Part shown: piece after piece, positions 58,052-64,000 of the stretch
How the letters are laid out: each line of letters starts with the position of its first letter
How positions within the stretch are numbered: the stretch's first letter is position 1
NCBI GenBank assembly: GCA_963921425.1
Contig: OY992840.1
Location: 6,760,501 to 6,824,500 of the forward strand
Origin: Dryas octopetala
Lineage: Eukaryota > Streptophyta > Magnoliopsida > Rosales > Rosaceae
Length of the DNA stretch: 64,000 nt
Direction of reading: 5' to 3'
The notes under the pieces: generated by a model
Database searches by the model: none
What the model saw: only the letters and a program-made list of their open reading frames with translations
What the model was told of the DNA's origin: nothing
Program-made: the position numbers and the translations under genes

Positions 58052-59251
58052 CAAGGAATAAAATTTCGATGGAAATTTCGACGAAAATTTCGAAAATTTT
58101 TAAATTTCGACAGAAATAAGATGGAAATGACGGAAATTACTATCAAAATACGTAAATTTTAAATGAAACTTTACTATATGTTTATTTAACATATTATCTA
58201 CTAAATTGATAAAAAATATTGAAGAAATCAAATTATATAGTAGGTTTCATGTGATATAAGGTGAATATAATGCGCGCTGGAGCAAATACTGTTAAATAAA
58301 ATTAGTATAATGAATAAACAAAATTAGTATATTCTTTATACTGTATAATTTAATTATACACTAAAATCTAAATCCTAATACTCTATATATTCTATATACC
58401 CTAATACTCTTTATACTCTATAATCTATACATTAAACCCTATATACTCTATATTTTTTAGGATATTAGGTTTTAAGCCCTTTAGGATACTTTTAATTATT
58501 TTTTTATATAGAAATGTATTAAAGTTTAAGGTTTAAAATAACTAAAAGTAATCTCAAACTTTTTTTTCTTCTTTCCAATTGTCCAAAGGCCCCAAACCCC
58601 CCCTCATTTTTTTTTTCTTTCCTTACTTTTTTTCCCCGTGCCTCTCTCTTCTGTCTTTTTATTTTTATTTTTTATCTTTCCTTCCTTTTTTCCCGTGTCT
58701 CTTACTTAGCCAAGCTTTGTCTTCACTAAGTGTAACAACCCAAATTTTGGCTTATGGTAATCTTGTTACTTAAATTTTTCAAATTTGTTTTAAGGTTTGT
58801 TTAAAGGAATTAGAAATTTCTTTAAATTTATTTTAACTAACTTAGACCTTTAGCTGTGATTCTAGAGCTTTGTTGTGTGGAAATGAATTTTAGAAAATGA
58901 AAATCCAAGAATTTGACGATTATTATTTTTTTCAGAATTAAATTATAAGAGTAGGATTTTTCATAATTTTTTTGAAAGCAATTTGACTATATTGAGGATA
59001 TAGGAAATTAGTACTCATCAATAGGAGTTCGTAAAATTTTTCGGTGAATTATTTGGAGTCTCGAGCTATTTTTGGTGAATTTTTGAAGTTGGAGAAAATA
59101 GAAAATATGAAAATTTCAATAATTTCGATAAATTTCGAAAAATTTCGGCGAAATTTTTCCGAAAAATTATTAAACATGTGTTTCGATTTCGACACCCTAA
59201 AAAAATGAAATTTTCGACAAAATTTCGATGAAAATTTCGAAATTTAATTTC
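58052..59251. mobile_element. Probable Mutator-like element, about 1.2 kb
   Basis: The ends are dominated by AATTTCGACGAAAATTTCG-type modules in inverted arrangement (58068-58140 and 59105-59245). TTGCATTGCTC (58041-58051) and TTGCACTGCTC (59252-59262) flank it with one mismatch. The interior includes an H1-core scrap (58290-58450) and AT-rich unassigned DNA. No transposase recognised. Confidence 0.6.
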
Positions 59252-59262
59252 TTGCACTGCTC

Positions 59263-60620
59263 ACATTTCCAACTCTAAAATCACCCAAAATTTCCAATGT
59301 CCTTGCCTTGTTGGCAACATTCCCAGCCAAAAAGTTAAGAAACAATAATGGATTAAAGCTAGCCACGTGAGCACGTGCAAGTCACGAGGCCCAATGAGGG
59401 TTTCCATGTGAACAGGTCTAGTGGGTCTTCCGAGGTTGGGTTTATTCATCTCACGCCCACGTGACCCAATGTTTGAGCAATTCACATCCATTGGAGGGCA
59501 CTACAAAATTACAAATTCACCTTAACGTTTCATGTATATTTATTATTCTCTATTTATTTCCAACAATTTTTCTTTCTTTCTTTCCTTTTTTTTTAAAAAA
59601 AAAATTTCTCTCAAAGCTAGGTCAGGAATCTCACTTGATTAACCCCACTAATGTGGGAGAGAGTTCATATATACCATTAAATTGGAGGCACAAATTCTGT
59701 GGCTTTGTTGCTATGTAGAATTATATATATAGTTCCTTTAAAAGAGGGTTAGGACTCCAATTCCTTAAAACATAATATATAGCAATTGATGATACCCCCA
59801 ATATTTTATTGTAACAAGTTAAAGATAAGTATGAGTCTAACGAGAAGGCCATATTAATTAATAGTTAGATGGCCGGAGATAAAGCAAATTAAAGAAAGCA
59901 TATGCATAATGCATGCAATAGAGATGGAGCCAAAAATCTAGACTTAAAAAGAAGAGGCCTCCCTTTTCTGGGGGCAAGTCATATGAAATGAAAGTGGGGT
60001 TGAGTCATATGCAATGAAAGTGGGTAGAAAGTGACAAGCCGCGAGAAATGCTCCAATGCCGGTGGGTGCATGTAGATATGGCTTATCCAAACAATTAAGT
60101 ACTAGTCTAGCTTTGACTTCCCAATTAAGGACTCCCACTAATGTCATGCATATATATCCTCATCTCAAGGCTCAAGTCAACTAGCCCTAGCTACCTGTTT
60201 ACAGTGGCCTGCAGAGAAGGAGAGAGATCGAGAACCTTAATTACTTAATTAGCTGCTTAATTATAAAATGTTAAAAAAGTCTGCATAGACAATATGCAGC
60301 TAGCAAACTTGATTTAATGTCATTGGTCATTGTCAATGACCTAGCTAGTTCAAGAAAATAACCGATCGCAACAGTAACTTCATTTGGTGTGTTCGTTCTC
60401 ACGTGCCAGATTTGGGCCTTTGCGTTAGTGGGCTGGGGCCCACTCCCAACCTTTGTCAGCTGCAGTTGTCCTTCACTCTCCTTTGACGCACGCACGTGGT
60501 GGGCCGTTACCATTTTGGGTTTGGGTTTTGGCATTTTTTGGGTCCACAATTCCGGCCCGTTGGTGTTCAAAAAAACCCAAAATAGGTTTTGGGTCACCTT
60601 TCCGGTGCCCACTGTAGAAG
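59263..60620. other. Intergenic DNA, G+C-richer block at 60380-60600
   Basis: No intact gene recognised. The block at 60400-60600 contains CACGTG-core motifs (near 60401 and 60493) and two opposed frames (plus 60389-60676, minus 60271-60612) that lack recognisable domains. It may be the edge of an unrecognised repeat. Confidence 0.4.
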
Positions 60621-60630
60621 GTCTTATGGA

Positions 60631-61235
60631 TGAAAAAATAATAAAAAATATTAAGCTTAAAAAATTAATATTTTAAAACAAAAAAATAACAAAAAAAAAA
60701 AAAAATTGATTTACCCGAGCCCACCACCCACATGCCCACTCTGCCGGAGGCCCATTTCTCTCCCTCCCCTGTTTTTCCCTCTCCTTCTCTTTCTCCCTCT
60801 TCTTCCCTGCTGAGAAATTGGATGACCCACCAGCCTCCACTCATGTTCACCACAATAGTTCTAGGACACAGCTTTGAGTAGGACTAGGATAGGATAATAT
60901 TATTATTCATGAATCAATTAATTCAAAGATTAATTGGGTTTAACTTCAAATTTTGAATCTATGATTTTGGTCGGTCAGGGTTAACTGTATATTTAATATT
61001 GTAGTAGTAATGTTTGAAGTTGCTGACCAACTCTGTTGAAAGAATGAAAGCTTGAAGCTTGACGACTTTCTCAGCAGGGAAGAAGATGGAGAAAGAGAAG
61101 GAAAGGGAGAGAGAGGGAAACAGTGGGGAGGAGTGAGAGCCACCAGCAGGGTGGGTGGGGGATGTATTTTTTTTAATGTTAATTCATTGTTTTTTGATAT
61201 TAATTTTGTAAGTGTAATATTTTTTTATTATTTTT
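60631..61235. repeat. Large inverted repeat, arms of about 200 bp
   Basis: The left arm (about 60631-60825) and right arm (about 61055-61235) are inverted: CCTTCTCTTTCTCCCTCTTC near 60782-60801 pairs with GAAGATGGAGAAAGAGAAGG near 61081-61100, followed by TTCCCTGCTGAGAAA against TTTCTCAGCAGGGAA. Outward, AATAATAAAAAATATTA near 60638 pairs with TAATATTTTTTTATTATT near 61216. The spacer is about 230 bp. No target duplication identified. Confidence 0.7.
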
Positions 61236-61249
61236 TATATAGATATAAG

Positions 61250-61420
61250 TACACTATATTGTATAATGACGTTGTGTTACCAATATACTTAAATTGTAAC
61301 ACATGTACAATTATTAATTTTTAAAACTCTAAATCTTAAAAAATACTCTTAAAATCATACACGTGTTATAATTTAAGTGAATTGGTAACATAACGTCATA
61401 ATAATGACACGTAGTGTTAC
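61250..61420. repeat. Small foldback sequence
   Basis: ATGACGTTGTGTTACCAATA at 61265-61284 pairs with the inverse around 61380-61400 (TTGGTAACATAACGTCAT), and TTAAATTGTAACACATGT pairs with ACACGTGTTATAATTTAA. Likely a small MITE; the ends are not resolved. Confidence 0.65.
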
Positions 61421-62030
61421 GGTCACATACAATAATTTTTTTATTAGAAATCCATAATTGCTACATCAATAATTTAAATGGAACACTAACAAAAGTGACA
61501 AAAATGAATCAAAGTAAGACAAATGAGAAAGATGGAGGTCCATAAGATTTGAAAAATTAGAAAGTTAGAGTACCAAAAGATTTGAAAAATTAGTTAAAGT
61601 ACTAATGTATTTTATGTTTATTTTGTTGGATTTGTGGTTTTTTGTTTCGTTGGTGCTGGCCGTCTCCGGATTTCCTTTCCCGTCGTGATTGATGGTGGCC
61701 CCCTTTAAGAGTAATGTTGCTGTCTTAGGGCTAAGGTTTGTGTTTTCTTTTTTGTCTGTCTTTGTCTTTTGGCTTTTTAATCTCTTGTAATGGTTTCATC
61801 TTTTTTTTTTTTTTTTTTTTTTTGCCATGACTAATAGGTTTTATCTATATAATCTATTTATGACAACAACAAAAAACCTAGGGCCCATTCACTTTTTGTT
61901 TTTTTTTTTTTACCGAAAAGGCCCAGTCACTTTGAACAAAATAGACAGTACAAAATGGAATGCCATTCACTTGAATCTCATTCTCCCACCACAGCTTGTA
62001 ATCCCAAAAGTTTGTTTACTGATTCTACTC
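61421..62030. other. Intergenic DNA, T-rich
   Basis: T runs at about 61800-61823 follow a stretch (61640-61800) that resembles a LINE 3' untranslated region, without coding support. No gene recognised. Confidence 0.4.
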
Positions 62031-62031
62031 A

Positions 62032-62821
62032 TTCTGTTAAACACGAAGCCTTAGCCCATAGAGACTTCTCTTCCTTGTAGGATTATAAGTCATTCCCTTG
62101 TATGTTCTGAATGTCTTGCACACTACGTATTGGTTTCCTAGTTATCCTAGGACTGTGTCTGTATATATTGCGGTTAATCCCTCTTAATAAATCATCAAGT
62201 TATAAACTTTTACATGGTATCAGAGGTGCTCACACACTAGGGTTTCTCCTCTCTTCCCTTCCCTCTTTTTCCTTCTCCCGCGCCTTACCCATTGCAACCA
62301 TGGCCACCTCTTCTTCCTCCTCTCTTCCTAGTCCCAACGTTGCCCATTTTCTCAAATTTCCTGAGACCAATTATCTCCTTTGGGAGAGCCAGATGCGTCT
62401 ATTCCTTATTGGGCACAATTTGTTTTAGTATGTTGATGGTTCTTCCCGTGCTCCTGCTGCTCAACTTCCTGCTTCGGGTGATCAACCGGCTCAGTCTAAT
62501 CTAGTGTATCTTTCCTGGTTTCAGGCAGATCAACTTGTGTGTAGTTATCTTACCTCTACACTCTCCGAATCAGTTCTTGGTCTTGCTGTTGGGAAATCTT
62601 CTGCTGCTTCTATCTGGGAGTGCTTGCGGCAGCACTTCTCTCAAATTTCTCTAGCGAATGCTACGAACATTCGTTTTCATCAACAACATGGCTTTGACTA
62701 CGACGAGACTTTTAGTCCGGTGGTTAAACCTGCTACCATTCGCACTGTTCTTAGTCTTGTTGTTGACAATGGGTGGTCTCTTCGTCAATTGGATGTCAAA
62801 AATGCTTTCTACAACTGTTAA
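62032..62821 (+). mobile_element. Ty1/copia LTR retrotransposon fossil
   Basis: Visible parts in order: a probable LTR 3' portion, a tRNA-Met primer-binding-like site (TGGTATCAGAGG, 62215-62226), a gag-like N-terminal segment and a reverse-transcriptase-like segment of copia type. It is broken, with most of the internal coding region missing and several breaks; no matching second LTR is visible in the window. Probably old. Confidence 0.8.
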
Positions 62822-63955
62822 TAATTAATCAACTGTTTGAATGAAAATAATTGTAGTGGTGATTTAGGTTTTGGTTGTCTAGATGGTGGCTAGATGCTTT
62901 CTAGATAATCATAAATAACAGTTAATAATTAATCAAAATAAGAGTTTGATTGGAATGAAAACCCACTTTGTAAACATGAAATTGTACTCGTTGCTGGTAG
63001 CCAGCGACTTTACCTTAAAAAATGGAGGGGGTCTTACAACGTTTGCTTGAAATTTTAATTTGGGGCTTTTGCATCTTCATGGAAAATTTATGGATTCTTC
63101 AGCATGAGAAACTTCCAAATCTTTGAAAATGTCTTAGCTTTTGCCAATGTGACTTTAATTCTTCTTAGTTTTCCCTTGGTGTTGAAGAAATTTCAATTGG
63201 GGAAGTTTTCGTTATACTGATTCAACGATTCTTTTCGTGAGACTTTTGGTGTCAATGGCAATATTTGTAAATCTCATCTACTTTTATTGTTATTACTACG
63301 AAACTCTTAAAAGTGGAATGGTTTGAAATTTATTTTAGCGTGTGGGCTATTCTGTATATAGTTGAGCTGGTATCTATACTATATCAATTGGTGTCTATAT
63401 AATGATAAAGATGATCAATATAGGGGAAATGAATTAAAATACATATAAATTTTTAGATCTTATAGTTACAATGAGCTCGATAAAAAATAAGATTTTAATT
63501 TGAAACAAACAAAATTGCACTTGGATATTTGTGAAGCATAATATTATGTTGGAGAACGATCCGTGGCATCCCATTTTTTACACAATATTTAAATGGTGCT
63601 CACTCTATATATAATTGTAACGATTCAAACCATCTATTTTTAAAGTCTCCGTAAAAGGATTAATTTTGCAAAAAATAGGTAAATCAGAAACCCCTTAAGG
63701 AGAAAAACATCGGTGGGGAGTTTTCTGCCACCTTATCTTGCTAAATGACATGCATAATTAATCACTTAAAATTTGTCATTTGTTCAGCTTTAATTACAAT
63801 TTTTATTTTATTCTTTCTAAAATTAACATTTAGATAAAATTAGAATGAATAAAAAATAAAAGACTTCAAAGAAATAGAAAAGAAACCAAGAATCCAACCC
63901 ACCATTCCTCACTAGTGTCATCGTCACCGGTAGCCCCCTACCGCCGGCTCCGGTC

Positions 63956-63960
<5 letters not shown>
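62822..63960. other. AT-rich intergenic DNA
   Basis: No gene recognised. Around 63615-63690 the phrase CCATCTATTTTTAAAGTCTC...TTTTGCAAAAAATAGGTAAATC repeats the motif seen in the 23-27 kb modules and the 29.3-kb MITE, so a fragment of a related element is likely. Confidence 0.45.

Positions 63961-63993
<33 letters not shown>
63961..63993 (+). repeat. (TC)16 microsatellite at the window edge
   Basis: Dinucleotide run preceded by G+C-richer sequence from about 63895. This could be the leader of a plus-strand gene starting beyond the window; the sequence does not show it. Confidence 0.88.
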
Positions 63994-63996
<3 letters not shown>

Positions 63997-64000
63997 TTTT

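Noticed and set aside
60271-60676. Opposed frames of 95 and 113 codons
   Set aside because: No recognisable domain, no splice or start context; they lie in a G+C-richer block that may be repeat-derived.
1-64000. Bacterial-type features (operons, CRISPR arrays, ribosome-binding sites)
   Set aside because: Intron-bearing plant genes and plant transposons throughout; no spaced identical repeats of CRISPR type.

Overview
This is nuclear DNA from a flowering plant, most likely a woody core eudicot. It is AT-rich and gene-poor, with spliced genes having plant-type GT..AG introns, many (CT)n/(GA)n microsatellites near gene 5' ends, and dense small DNA transposons. I cannot name the species from sequence alone.

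Four genes are well supported, all in the first 33 kb. (1) An ABCF/GCN-type ATPase, ABCF4 (GCN4)-like, on the minus strand at 6724-8877, with a probable untranslated first exon, a 5'-UTR intron and a promoter near 9.7 kb carrying site II (TGGGCY) motifs. (2) A five-exon type II AT-hook (AHL) gene on the plus strand, 14122-20349, 382 aa after splicing; its 4-kb second intron contains a hAT-like element. (3) A small SAUR-like gene on the plus strand, 22112-22504. (4) An intronless type I AHL gene on the minus strand, 31267-32169, 300 aa. The two AHL genes belong to different clades of one DNA-binding family and face each other about 11 kb apart.

From 32.6 to 64 kb I find no intact host gene. 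This part, and the gaps between the genes, is a mosaic of short non-autonomous DNA transposons. Many can be delimited to the base because terminal inverted repeats (TIRs) are bracketed by target-site duplications (TSDs). Mutator-like (9-10 bp TSD): 4436-4983, 28450-28815, 29311-29711, 47121-47668, 51513-51825, 54645-55083, 55792-56534, and probably 39833-40180 and 58052-59251. hAT-like (8 bp TSD): 35770-36401, 37215-38172, 43406-43803, and with one mismatch 34609-35151 and 16769-17938. One PIF/Harbinger-like element (TTA TSD), 10275-10674, sits inside an older repeat. There are also two local tandem duplications (about 1 kb at 11.7-13.7 kb, about 1.8 kb at 23.2-26.8 kb), a dispersed direct repeat (1.4-2.5 kb and 56.8-57.5 kb), a minisatellite at 54 kb, two LINE RNase H tail remnants, and one broken Ty1/copia fossil at 62.0-62.8 kb.

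I did not find a new multigene system. The most interesting structures are the near-perfect 49-bp hairpin inside the 55.8-kb element, the tandemly duplicated hairpin-bearing unit at 23-27 kb, the large inverted repeat at 60.6-61.2 kb, and a roughly 60-bp motif shared by otherwise different repeats. All coordinates and matches were read by eye; percent identities are estimates from short aligned stretches.
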